A stretch of DNA of 64,000 bases from the NCBI RefSeq assembly GCF_001590985.1, contig NZ_BCTX01000011.1, positions 20,259-84,258 on the forward strand, written 5' to 3'. The notes beneath the pieces were generated by a model that was not told the origin of the DNA, ran no database searches, and saw only the letters and a program-made list of their open reading frames with translations. The translations under genes and the position numbers were made by a program. Position 1 is the stretch's first letter. Every line of letters begins with the position of its first letter. Shown here in pieces: positions 28,894-37,685 of the stretch. This stretch comes from Novosphingobium naphthalenivorans NBRC 102051. GTDB taxonomy: Bacteria > Pseudomonadota > Alphaproteobacteria > Sphingomonadales > Sphingomonadaceae.

Positions 28894-29568
28894 ATGCACG
28901 TGCTTTTGGCTGAAGATGATCTGAAACTGGCCGCGATGATTGCCGAGCGGCTGCGCGCCGAGTCTCATACCGTGGCCCATGCTGGCTCCGGTCCCGAGGC
29001 ACTGGAACTGGCGGAAGAGGCCGTTCCCGACGTGGTGGTGCTGGACCGTATGCTGCCCGGCATCGATGGCCTGTCGGTGCTCCGGCGCTGGCGCGAAGCT
29101 GGGCTGCAGGCGCCTGTGCTCATGCTTACCGCCCTCGACGGCATCGATGACAGGGTGGAGGGGCTGGAATCGGGCGCCGATGACTACCTTGGCAAGCCTT
29201 TCGCCTTTTCCGAGCTGCTGGCGCGCATCAATGCGCTGATGCGGCGGGCCGCGGCGATGCAGCCCGACCTGATGCTCGAAGTGCGCGGCGTCGTTCTCGA
29301 CCTGCTCAAGCGCGAGGCGCGGTGCGGGGATCAGCCTGCCCTGTTGCAGCCGCGCGAATTCCGGCTGCTCGAAGAACTGGTGCGCAACAAGGGCGATACG
29401 GTCACGCGGCAGATGCTGCTGGAAAAGGTCTGGGGGTTCCATTTCGATCCGCAGACCAACATCGTCGAAACGCATATGAGCCGCCTGCGGGCAAAGCTGG
29501 CCGAAAGCGGCGCGCCTGATCTGATCCAGACGGTCAGGGGCGTGGGCTACAGGATCGACGAGGCCTGA
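28894..29568 (+). CDS. OmpR/PhoB-family response regulator
   Basis: A 224-residue two-domain regulator. The receiver domain (1-115) has the acidic pair Glu7/Asp8/Asp9, phospho-acceptor Asp51 (VVLDRMLPG), Thr79 and Lys101 (GKPF). The C-terminal winged helix (~130-222) contains REFRLLEELVRNKGDTVTRQMLLEKVWG and RLRAKL..VRGVGYRI, typical of OmpR/PhoB. AAGGAG precedes the start. It is followed after one base by its histidine kinase. It may control the divergent receptor-phosphatase pair or the downstream efflux genes; no PhoR-like sensor features single out phosphate. Confidence 0.93.
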   Translation: MHVLLAEDDLKLAAMIAERLRAESHTVAHAGSGPEALELAEEAVPDVVVLDRMLPGIDGLSVLRRWREAGLQAPVLMLTALDGIDDRVEGLESGADDYLGKPFAFSELLARINALMRRAAAMQPDLMLEVRGVVLDLLKREARCGDQPALLQPREFRLLEELVRNKGDTVTRQMLLEKVWGFHFDPQTNIVETHMSRLRAKLAESGAPDLIQTVRGVGYRIDEA

Positions 29569-29569
29569 C

Positions 29570-30925
29570 ATGCGGAGCCGGGTCCGTATGCTGGACAGTG
29601 CCGCCTATCGCATCGCTTTCGCTTGCGCGGGCGCTTTCGCACTGGCCAATATGCTGCTGGGCGGGGTCGTCTATGTCGCCGCGCACAAGGCGATCGTGGC
29701 GCAAGTGGAAGGGCAGATCGCCGAAGAATCGCAGTCGCTCGTCGCCGAATTCGGCGAAGGCGGCCGGCGCGAACTTCACTACGCCATTCGCGAGCGGGAA
29801 GCTGCCGGTTCGGCCAACGAACTGGTCTATGCGGTCTATTCCCCGCGCGGCGAGCAGATCGATGGTTCGATGCGGACCCGGCAGCAGCCCGCGCTGGGCT
29901 GGAGCGACATCCGTTTTGTCGATCCGGTCGAGGGACTGGACCCGGCCCGCGCGCTGGCGGTCAATCTGCCGGACGGATCGCGACTGGTCGTTGCGGCCGA
30001 CAAGGAGAATGTCGAACGGATCGACGACATCATCGTATCGATTTTCGGTGTCGCCCTGGGAGTGATCCTCCTGTTCGGCCTTGGCGCCGCGCTGTTGATC
30101 GGCCGTTACCTGCAGGGGCGCCTCGCCGGTGTGGCCAATGCCGCCGATGCCATTGTTGCCGGGCGGATGCACGAGCGTATCCCGCTCAGCCCTCGCAACG
30201 ATGAGTTCGACCGGCTTGCCGCGACGCTGAATGCCATGCTGGACCGGATCGCCGATCTCATGGCCAATCTGCGGCAGGTTTCGAGCGATGTCGCGCACGA
30301 TTTGCGCACGCCTCTGGCCCAATTGCGCCAGCAGCTCGAACACAGTCTGGCGCAGCCGCCCGACGCCTCGGCCCAGCGCGAGGTGTTGCAGGATGCGTGC
30401 GAGCGTATCGACGAAGTGCTGGGGCTGTTCGCAGCGATCCTGCGCATATCCGCGCTCGAAGGCAGTCCGCGCCGTGCGTTCGCGCCGATCGAGCTCGAAC
30501 CTTTCGTCACCGATCTGTGCGAGATCTATGCCCCCGCAGTCGAGGATGGCGGACGCAGCCTGACGTGGTCGATCGCACAAGGCGGCACGATCGAAGGCGA
30601 CCGCGAACTGCTGGCGCAGGCGCTGATCAACCTGCTCGACAATGCCCAGATCCACACGCCGCCCGGAACCGGGATCGAAGTCACCCTGTCGGCCGATGCG
30701 GACGAGTTCCGCCTGACGGTTGCCGACCGTGGGCCGGGCGTGCCCGAAGCCGACTGGCCCCGCATCGCCCAGCGCTTCACCCGCCTCGAAGCCAGCCGTT
30801 CGACGCCCGGGCACGGGCTCGGCCTGAACCTTGTGCAGGCGATCGTGCGTGCGCATGGGGGACGCATGGAAATCGGCGGCAATGCGCCGGGCTTGCGCGT
30901 TACGCTGGTCTTTCCGAAGTCATAG
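29570..30925 (+). CDS. Sensor histidine kinase (HAMP-HisKA-HATPase)
   Basis: A 451-residue membrane kinase with a helix at ~14-36, a periplasmic sensor region (~40-150, no known domain recognised), a second helix at ~153-178, HAMP (~180-232), a HisKA box SSDVAHDLRTPLAQ with His243, and a HATPase domain with N-box NLLDNAQIHTP, G1 box DRGPGVP and G2 box GHGLGLNLV. It phosphorylates the regulator encoded just upstream. Its last 26 bases overlap, tail to tail, the 3' end of the convergent RND pump gene. Confidence 0.92.
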   Translation: MRSRVRMLDSAAYRIAFACAGAFALANMLLGGVVYVAAHKAIVAQVEGQIAEESQSLVAEFGEGGRRELHYAIREREAAGSANELVYAVYSPRGEQIDGSMRTRQQPALGWSDIRFVDPVEGLDPARALAVNLPDGSRLVVAADKENVERIDDIIVSIFGVALGVILLFGLGAALLIGRYLQGRLAGVANAADAIVAGRMHERIPLSPRNDEFDRLAATLNAMLDRIADLMANLRQVSSDVAHDLRTPLAQLRQQLEHSLAQPPDASAQREVLQDACERIDEVLGLFAAILRISALEGSPRRAFAPIELEPFVTDLCEIYAPAVEDGGRSLTWSIAQGGTIEGDRELLAQALINLLDNAQIHTPPGTGIEVTLSADADEFRLTVADRGPGVPEADWPRIAQRFTRLEASRSTPGHGLGLNLVQAIVRAHGGRMEIGGNAPGLRVTLVFPKS

Positions 30926-33900
30926 CGGCCGCCGGTTCCGCCGGGCCTCCTTGCGGGTGCCGGTAGGCCAGGATCAGGGCGGGCAGGGCAATCAGGCTCA
31001 TCGCGGTCGAGCTGATCAGGCCGCCCAGAATCACGATCGCCATGGCGCCCTGGATTTCGCGTCCGGCCTGTCCTGCCTCCAGCGCCAGAGGCGCAAGGCC
31101 GAGGCCTGTGACGAGCGCCGTCATCAGGATCGGCGTCACGCGTTCGCGCGTGGCGCGCAGGACAGTGGCCATGGTCCAGGCTTCGCCTTCGCTGGCGACG
31201 AGGTGATCGGTATGGGCGATCAGCAGGATGGCGTTGCGCGCGGAAATGCCGAACAGGGTGACGAAACCCACCAGCGCGCCCAGTGAAAGAATCCCGCCCG
31301 TCAGCGCCACTGCCACCACGCCGCCAGTCATGGCGAAAGGCGCGGTCGTCAGGATCAGGGCGGCGGGCCGCGGGCCGCCGAAAGCGAGCGCGAGCAGGGC
31401 GATCATGCCCACCGCGGCGATGGCGACATTGATTGCGATCTGCCGCTGGGCCGCCGCTTGCCCCGCCGCCTCGCCGCCGAAATCGAGATAGACGCCTGCC
31501 GGCAGCTTCACCTTGCGGGCGATCTGCGCCTTCGCGTCGCGGACGAAGCCGGCGATGTCGGCGCGGGTCGGGTTGGCGGTGACGATCTGCAGCCGCTGTC
31601 CGCCCTCGTGGTTGATCAGCGGGCGGCCTTCCGTCAGCGCCAGCGAGGCGATCTGATCGAGCGGGACGGTCGAACCGCCGGCCCCGCGCACGAGGACGGA
31701 GCCCAGTTCCTCGGGATCGCGCACTGTACCGGGCGGGAACGTCATCGACACGTTGGTGATCCGGTCCGCCTGCGCGACCTGAGCGGCCGTGCGGCCCTGA
31801 AAGGCCAGCTCGATGGCATCCTGCGCATCGGCCGGGCTGACCCCATGCAGCGCCATGCGCTCGGGGTCGAGACGGATCCGCATCATCGGTGATTGCGGCT
31901 GCGACTTCATCTGCACATCGGCCGCGTCGGGCACCGTGCGCAGCACGGCGGCGATCTGGGTGGCGACACGGTCCAGCGTATCGAGATCGGCGCCGTAGAT
32001 GCCAATTGCGACTTTCGCGGTCTCACCCGACAGGGATTCGCCGATGCGATCGCCCAGGAAGGTCTGGGCTTCGGTGTTGAGGCCGGGATAGCTGGCCAGC
32101 ACGCCGCGGATGCGGCCCAGGATTTTCTCTTCCGCATGGCCGCCGACGCTGCTGTCCAGTTCGACGTGAATTTCGCTTTCGCTAGGCGGAAAGATGTCTT
32201 CGCCCGCTTCGGCGCGGCCGATCTGCTGCTCGACGGTCGCGACGCCGGGGATGGCAAGGAGATCGCGTGAAATGCGCGCGCCTTGCTCGCGCATCCAGGA
32301 CATCGACGCACCTGCGGGTCCCCTTACGCTCAGCACGTAGTGGCGTTCCCGGAACGAGGGCAGCAGTTCCGAGCCGAAGCTGGAAAAGCCCGCGAGGGTA
32401 AGAATACCGATGACGGCGCAGGCCAGCGCGGCCTGCCTGGGACTGGCGCAGACGGTTTCCAGAAGCCCGGCGTGACGGTCCTTGAGCCAGCCCAGAAACG
32501 CGGGCTCGGAATGCGGTTTGGTCTTGCCCAGCATCAGCATGGCGAGGGCGGGCGTGACCGTGACGGCAACGGCGAGCGACGCCAGTGTCGCCAGCAGGAA
32601 GGAAAGCGCCAGCGGGCTGAAGAAGGCTCCTTGCAGCCCGGTCAGGAACAGGATCGGCATGATCGTCAGTGCGAGCACATACGTCGCATAGACCACCGGC
32701 CCGCGCACTTCGATGGCGGCGGCTTCGATAATGCCCGCGCGGCTTGCGCCCTCGGGCGCCATGCGCAGCCGCCGGACGATGTTCTCCAGATCGACGATGG
32801 CATCATCGATCACCACGCCCAGCGCGACGGCAAGGCCGCCGAGCGTCATCGTGTTGATCGTCTCGCCCATCGTGTCGAGCACGATGAGCGCGGCCAGCAG
32901 CGACAGGGGGATCGAGAGAAACGCGATCACGGCAACCCGAAGATCGCGCAGGAACAGCATCAGGATGAACGCGATCAGCGCCGCACCGATCAGCAGGTCC
33001 AGCTGGATTCCGGCCAGTGCGGTCTGGATGAAGTTGGCCGGGCGGTGCATCGCGGGATAGACCTTTATCCCTTGCGCCTTGAGTGTGGGCATCAGGTCCG
33101 CCAGCGCGGCTTCGGCCGTGCGCGTGGTGTCCAGCGTGTTGGCCCCGTACTGGCTGGAGAGAGTCAGCAGCAGGCCGGGCTTGCCCATGACCAGCGCATC
33201 GCCGTACTTCGGCGCGGCGGCATAGCGGACATCCGCGACATCGCCGATACGGATCTCCGGGCCTGATCCCGCAGCAGGCAGCACGGCTTCGGCAATGGCC
33301 TGCGGGGTGACGGCGCCGTTCGCGGGCTCCACCAGAATGCGCTGGTTGGGCGTTTCCGAAAAGCCGCCGCCGCGGATCGCGGTCGCGGCCCGGACCGCGC
33401 TTTCGACATCGCTCAGTGCGATATGGCGGGCGACGAGTTCGGCGGGCTTCACCTGCACTTCGATCTGCCGCTGCTCGCCGCCGAAGACATTGATCCGTGC
33501 CACCCCGCGCGCGGCGAGCAGGCGCGGGCGGACCTGCCATTCGACGATATCGCGCAACTGCATCGGGCTCAGTGTGTCACTGAGAAAGCCGATCTTCAGC
33601 AGGTCCATGGTCGAGGAGGTCAGCGGCGTCAGTTTCGGTGCATCGACCCCGCCGGGCAATTGCGATGCAGCCTCTGCCACCGCCTCCGCGATCACTTGCC
33701 GGGCGCGGTAGGGATCGCTGCCGTCGACGAAAGTCACGGTAATCACCGAAAGGCCCGGCACCGATTCCGATCGCACCATGGCCACGCCATTGGCGCCGTT
33801 GACTACCGCTTCAAGCGGGCGCGTGACCAGCGCCTCCACCTGCTCGGGCGTCATGCCGGGCGCTTCGGTCTGCACGACGGCCTGGGGCGGGACGAATTCG

Positions 33901-34019
33901 GGGAAGACGTCGTAGCGCGCCTTCATCACGGTGACGGTGCCGAACACCAGCAGCATGAGCGCGGCCAGCATGACCATGACTGGATGGCTCAGGCACAGGC
34001 GGATGATCCGTTTCAGCAT
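30900..34019 (-). CDS. RND efflux transporter, CzcA/CusA (HME)-like
   Basis: A ~1039-residue inner-membrane RND pump with 12 helices and two large periplasmic loops. The N-terminus MLKRIIRLCLSHPVMVML, the segment YDVFPEFVPPQAVVQTEAPG and the helix-4 motif LGVVIDDAIVDLEN place it nearer the heavy-metal-efflux / CzcA-CusA branch than the drug (HAE1) branch. The metal-binding Met cluster of CusA is not obvious, so the substrate is open. The start at 34019 gives a normal RND N-terminus, 4 bp after the adaptor stop. It is the last gene of an outer-membrane factor / adaptor / RND operon. Confidence 0.88.
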   Translation of the reverse strand: MLKRIIRLCLSHPVMVMLAALMLLVFGTVTVMKARYDVFPEFVPPQAVVQTEAPGMTPEQVEALVTRPLEAVVNGANGVAMVRSESVPGLSVITVTFVDGSDPYRARQVIAEAVAEAASQLPGGVDAPKLTPLTSSTMDLLKIGFLSDTLSPMQLRDIVEWQVRPRLLAARGVARINVFGGEQRQIEVQVKPAELVARHIALSDVESAVRAATAIRGGGFSETPNQRILVEPANGAVTPQAIAEAVLPAAGSGPEIRIGDVADVRYAAAPKYGDALVMGKPGLLLTLSSQYGANTLDTTRTAEAALADLMPTLKAQGIKVYPAMHRPANFIQTALAGIQLDLLIGAALIAFILMLFLRDLRVAVIAFLSIPLSLLAALIVLDTMGETINTMTLGGLAVALGVVIDDAIVDLENIVRRLRMAPEGASRAGIIEAAAIEVRGPVVYATYVLALTIMPILFLTGLQGAFFSPLALSFLLATLASLAVAVTVTPALAMLMLGKTKPHSEPAFLGWLKDRHAGLLETVCASPRQAALACAVIGILTLAGFSSFGSELLPSFRERHYVLSVRGPAGASMSWMREQGARISRDLLAIPGVATVEQQIGRAEAGEDIFPPSESEIHVELDSSVGGHAEEKILGRIRGVLASYPGLNTEAQTFLGDRIGESLSGETAKVAIGIYGADLDTLDRVATQIAAVLRTVPDAADVQMKSQPQSPMMRIRLDPERMALHGVSPADAQDAIELAFQGRTAAQVAQADRITNVSMTFPPGTVRDPEELGSVLVRGAGGSTVPLDQIASLALTEGRPLINHEGGQRLQIVTANPTRADIAGFVRDAKAQIARKVKLPAGVYLDFGGEAAGQAAAQRQIAINVAIAAVGMIALLALAFGGPRPAALILTTAPFAMTGGVVAVALTGGILSLGALVGFVTLFGISARNAILLIAHTDHLVASEGEAWTMATVLRATRERVTPILMTALVTGLGLAPLALEAGQAGREIQGAMAIVILGGLISSTAMSLIALPALILAYRHPQGGPAEPAAAMTSERPA

Positions 34020-34023
34020 GGGA

Positions 34024-35034
34024 TCAGTCGTCTTCCTGCACAGCCGAAGCGCCGCGCTCGACGGCAAACAGGGTCGTCGCGCCGTCGGTCACGATCGGCT
34101 CTCCGGCGGTCAGGCCGCGACTGACCAGCCAGCCTGCATCGATCGGCTGAGCCTCGTCGATGGCAATGCGCCGGAACGTGCCCTTGCCCGTCCGGCGATA
34201 GGCCCAGAGCGCCCCTTGCCAGCGCACGAGCGCCGAACGCGGGACGATCACGCCGTGCTGCACGGCGCCGCCTGCCGCACGCGCCGTGAACTGCCGCCCC
34301 GCCATCGCGCTGGCCGCCATGGGCGCGGGGAGCACGGCCAGCATCGCGGCATCCTGCAACTGCGGATCGGCCGCTGCGGCAGGGCCGATGATCCGCACCG
34401 TCTGGCTATGCTGACTGTCCGTGATCTGGACGGGCGTTCCGGGTGCCAGCGGCGGCCCCGGAATGTCGATGCGCAGCAGCGCGGCGCGCCCGGCGCCGGC
34501 ATCGGCGATGAGAACACTGCGCGCGGCCGGGCTCATCCGGGCAAGGCCGGGGCCGAATTCCAGACCGAAGCGCCGCTCGGCCAGTTTGACTTGTGCCGCG
34601 TCGCTGCCGGCCTTCGCCCGCGCCGCCTCGACAGCCTGGCGCGAAGCGCTCTGGTCCTGTGCCGCAAGCGAAGCGAGCCGTTCTGCATCCGCCCGCGAGG
34701 CGGCCAGATTGGCGCGCGCGGTGGCGAGATCGGCATCGATCGAGGCCAGTGGCGACAGATCCAGCACGCGGGCAAAACCCCGGCGCAGGCCCGCTGCGGA
34801 ACCGGCAACGACCGGCTGTGTCCTGATCGACGCGTGGGCCAGCTGCTGCGCGTTGAGCCGGACCACGCTGTCCTGCTCCGGCGCGTTTTCGGCAGGGCCA
34901 GCGGCCTCATCGTCGCCGTCACCCCCACTGCCGGTGCCGCTTCCGAGATGCAGCACGCCGGTTCCGGCCAGCACCAGAGCCATGACCACGGCCCCCAGCG
35001 CCGCCCAGACAGCGGGCCCGAATCCTTTCTTCAT
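34024..35034 (-). CDS. Efflux periplasmic adaptor (membrane-fusion) protein of the RND pump
   Basis: A 336-residue protein with an N-terminal anchor (FGPAVWAALGAVVMALVLAGTG, ~4-26), a Gly/Asp/Glu-rich linker, a short helical hairpin (~85-160, with an Ala-rich ADLATARANLAASRADAERLASL stretch) and a C-terminal barrel region (RSALVRWQGALWAYRR..., LVSRGLTAGEPIV). It links the RND pump to the outer-membrane factor. Its ATG overlaps the stop of the outer-membrane factor gene (ATGA) and the RND gene follows by 4 bp. The lipoyl-like half is short compared with CzcB. Confidence 0.82.
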   Translation of the reverse strand: MKKGFGPAVWAALGAVVMALVLAGTGVLHLGSGTGSGGDGDDEAAGPAENAPEQDSVVRLNAQQLAHASIRTQPVVAGSAAGLRRGFARVLDLSPLASIDADLATARANLAASRADAERLASLAAQDQSASRQAVEAARAKAGSDAAQVKLAERRFGLEFGPGLARMSPAARSVLIADAGAGRAALLRIDIPGPPLAPGTPVQITDSQHSQTVRIIGPAAAADPQLQDAAMLAVLPAPMAASAMAGRQFTARAAGGAVQHGVIVPRSALVRWQGALWAYRRTGKGTFRRIAIDEAQPIDAGWLVSRGLTAGEPIVTDGATTLFAVERGASAVQEDD

Positions 35035-36431
35035 TCTTTGCTTCCCCGGTCTTGTGCCATCAGCAGTTCGGGCCCTGACAGCGGGCGCTGCAAGGCATCT
35101 TCCAGCGCGGCATCGGCGCTGTGGACCCGGACCAGCGCATCGCTGGCATTGATCCGCGCCGTCAACGCTCCGGCCTTGGCGGAAGCCCAGTCCACCCGGT
35201 TGATCGCCCCGGCCGCCATCTCGCGGTCTGCCCGTTCGGCCAGCCGCTCGGCATTCGGCAATTCGATCTCGCGGACATGCTGCAAGGCCAGGCGCGCGGC
35301 GGCGCATTCGCTCAGCGCGCTGTCGACGGCGGCCCGGGCGGAAGCGACGGCGGCTTCGACCTGCTTGCCCTTTTCGCTGCGGCTTGCCTCGGCGGCGGCG
35401 ATGGCGTGGCGGTTGAGGTCCAGCGGCGGCAGCGCAAGGCCGATGTTGAACGGCAGCTTCACCAGCCCGCGTTCCCATGTGTAGCCGGGGCTGAGGGTAA
35501 TCTGCGGATATTGCCGCGCCACTTCGCCGCGCAGCGCCTGTTCCGCCTGCCCATAAGCGACCATCGCGCGCAGGATACCCGGACGCGCGAGCATCGCCTG
35601 CCGGAGCTGCTCGCGGGAAGTGGCCTGCAAGGGAAGGGGGGCGGGATCGGCAAAGCCGGGCCAGTCCGCATTCGGGAATGCAGCTTCCGGAACGCCCACG
35701 GCTGCGGCCAGCGCGATCTTCGCGGCCTCCACGGCGTGGTCCGCATCACTGGCGAGCCGCGCCGCATCGGCGCCTTCGGCCCGGACCCGCTCAAGCTCTG
35801 TCCGCGATGCTGCCCCTGCCGTCACACGCCGTTCCATGGCGGCAAGCTGCCGCGCGCGCAGATCGGCAAGCTGGTGGTAAAGGCCGGCCCGTTCCGTGCT
35901 GCCGATGCTTTCGATCAAGGCCCGATCGATCGCCATTCGCGCCGACCAGAGGGTATCGGCATAGACATAGCGGGCATCATCGACGGCGAGTGCCGCGCCG
36001 GCAATGCGGGCTTTACGAACACCGCCGATGTCGAGCGGAACATCCAGCGCGCCGCCCAGCAGCCAGGGGGAGCTTGCGCTGGTGTCGTGGGCATATTCGC
36101 TGGCCAGCGTCAGCGTGCTTCCCGGCGCCTGCCGGGCGGCAAGCGCCTGGGCAGAGGCCGTTTCGATCCCCGCACGGGCGGCGGCAATATCGGGATTGTA
36201 CAGCAGCGCAGCGGCGAGCAGCGACAGCTTGTTCCATTGCCATGGCGCCAGGTCCGCACCGGGCGCGATCCTGCGCACCTCGCCCGCGACGGCGGCTTCG
36301 TCCAGCCGTGCCGTCTCGCGCTGCCGGGCCAGTGCCTGCGTATCGACAGGCACGGCCTCATAGTGGGCGCAGCCTGCAAGAGTGAGAGCTGCCGCCAGTG
36401 GAACACTTCGCAGTTTCAAGGCAGAACCCAT
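35031..36431 (-). CDS. TolC/CzcC-like outer-membrane efflux lipoprotein
   Basis: A 466-residue outer-membrane factor. The start at 36431 gives a lipoprotein signal MGSALKLRSVPLAAALTLAGC with lipobox LAGC (Cys ~21). Two repeated OEP regions of long Ala/Arg/Glu helices follow (e.g. ARAGIETASAQALAARQAPG, LADLRARQLAAMERRVTAGAASRTELERV), with YTWERG and MGLAL-type strands in the second. It forms the channel for the adaptor and RND pump encoded downstream. Two short palindromes (36446-36460, 36494-36506) lie upstream. Confidence 0.85.
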   Translation of the reverse strand: MGSALKLRSVPLAAALTLAGCAHYEAVPVDTQALARQRETARLDEAAVAGEVRRIAPGADLAPWQWNKLSLLAAALLYNPDIAAARAGIETASAQALAARQAPGSTLTLASEYAHDTSASSPWLLGGALDVPLDIGGVRKARIAGAALAVDDARYVYADTLWSARMAIDRALIESIGSTERAGLYHQLADLRARQLAAMERRVTAGAASRTELERVRAEGADAARLASDADHAVEAAKIALAAAVGVPEAAFPNADWPGFADPAPLPLQATSREQLRQAMLARPGILRAMVAYGQAEQALRGEVARQYPQITLSPGYTWERGLVKLPFNIGLALPPLDLNRHAIAAAEASRSEKGKQVEAAVASARAAVDSALSECAAARLALQHVREIELPNAERLAERADREMAAGAINRVDWASAKAGALTARINASDALVRVHSADAALEDALQRPLSGPELLMAQDRGSKE

Positions 36432-36445
36432 CCCCTGATTTGGAA

Positions 36446-36460
36446 CGCATTTGAAATGCG
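36446..36460. promoter_or_regulatory. Palindrome CGCATTT-G-AAATGCG upstream of the RND operon
   Basis: A perfect 7-bp-arm palindrome ending 15 bases before the outer-membrane factor ATG, in the 128-bp interval after the ABC permease gene. A second palindrome GAATT-GCA-AATTC lies at 36494-36506. Both are candidate operators for the RND operon. Confidence 0.4.
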
Positions 36461-36559
36461 CGAGCGCCCATACATTGTCCGCCTGCGCCCGGCGAATTGC
36501 AAATTCCCAAGGTTGTTCAGGGCTGCACGGCGATCCGTCCCGAGCCGGCCGCCTCCGCT

Positions 36560-37681
36560 TTACGCCATGGTGTTGATGGCCTTGCGGAACTGGGCGAGCG
36601 AAATGGCGTAGAACACCGCCCCGATCGCGATGATCGCGAGGAACTGCGGCCAGACCACGCTGATGCCCGCGCCGCGATAAAGGATGCCCTGCGCAAGCTT
36701 GACGAAATGGGTGGTGGGAGCGGCAAGCATCACGTTCTGGACGAATTGCGGCATACTCTCGCGCGGCGTGCTGCCGCCCGAGAGCAATTCGAGCGGCACG
36801 ATGGTCAGGATCACCAGCAGGCCGAATTGCGGCATGGAGCGCGCCACCGTGCCCAGGAAGATGCCCAGCGAGGTGGTGGCGAAGAGCACGGCCGCCGTAC
36901 CGAGCAGGAACAGGCCGATCGATCCCTCGATCGGCACCCCCATGGCCCCCTCGACCACGAAGACCAGCGCGAACCAGGCGGCGCACAGCACTACCAGCCC
37001 CATCGACCAGACTTTCGCCGCCATGATTTCGAAAGGCGTCACCGGCATCACCAGCAGATGCTCGATCGTGCCATGCTCACGCTCGCGGATCAGCGCTGCA
37101 CCGGTGAGAATGATCGACAGCATGGTGATATGGTCGATGACTTGCATCACCGCACCGAACCAGAGCGAGGTCAGGTTCGGGTTGAAGCGTGAGCGCACTG
37201 CCAGTTCGATGGGCAGGGGCTCGGACGGCGCACCGCGGCTCGCGAAAGTGCTGACTTCGGTGTTGATGATCTGCTGAATGTCCGAATTGCCCGAAAAGGC
37301 CTGGGTCATTCGCGTCGCATCGATATTGAGCTGGATCTCGGGGCGGCGCCCGGCCAGCAGGTCGCGTTCGAAATTGGGCGGGATATCGAGAACGAAAGTA
37401 TAGCGCCCCTGATCCATCAAGGGATCGATTTCGCTGCGGTTGATCAGCACCGGCGTGTTGAAATGCGGCGGGAAGAACGCGTCGATGATCCGCTTCGACA
37501 ATTGCGAGCCATCCTCGTCCACCACCGCGATCGTGGCCTGGTGCAGCGTTTCGGGGATCGCGGTTGCGGCGATGTAGATCGAAATGGTGAAGGCGTAGAT
37601 GATCAGCGCGACCATCATCGTGTCGCGCGAGAGGCTGCGCAGTTCCTTGATCCCCAGGCGCCAGATATTGGAAAGCCGCAT
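36560..37681 (-). CDS. ABC-2 type permease (second membrane subunit of an RbbA-type exporter)
   Basis: A 373-residue inner-membrane protein with an N-terminal helix (~22-44), a large periplasmic domain (~45-175, with RYTFVLDIPPNFERDLL) and five C-terminal helices, the YhiJ/YadH-like ABC-2 permease pattern, including REREHGTIEHLLVMPVTPFEIMAAK (~220-244). It probably pairs with the permease half of the fused ABC protein encoded 4 bp upstream. It is the last gene of the four-gene outer-membrane factor / adaptor / ABC operon. The start at 37681 (MRLSNIWRLGIKEL) is typical of the family. Confidence 0.88.
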   Translation of the reverse strand: MRLSNIWRLGIKELRSLSRDTMMVALIIYAFTISIYIAATAIPETLHQATIAVVDEDGSQLSKRIIDAFFPPHFNTPVLINRSEIDPLMDQGRYTFVLDIPPNFERDLLAGRRPEIQLNIDATRMTQAFSGNSDIQQIINTEVSTFASRGAPSEPLPIELAVRSRFNPNLTSLWFGAVMQVIDHITMLSIILTGAALIREREHGTIEHLLVMPVTPFEIMAAKVWSMGLVVLCAAWFALVFVVEGAMGVPIEGSIGLFLLGTAAVLFATTSLGIFLGTVARSMPQFGLLVILTIVPLELLSGGSTPRESMPQFVQNVMLAAPTTHFVKLAQGILYRGAGISVVWPQFLAIIAIGAVFYAISLAQFRKAINTMA

Positions 37682-37685
37682 CGTT

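Noticed and set aside
31000..34019. Assigning the CzcA-like pump to a specific metal
   Set aside because: The sequence shows the metal-efflux branch but no clear methionine or histidine metal-site cluster, and no metal regulator is adjacent.
33931..35484. Open frame on the plus strand across the RND adaptor
   Set aside because: Low-complexity Arg/Ala/Gly composition with no family pattern; the minus-strand adaptor with correct anchor and coupled start explains the region.
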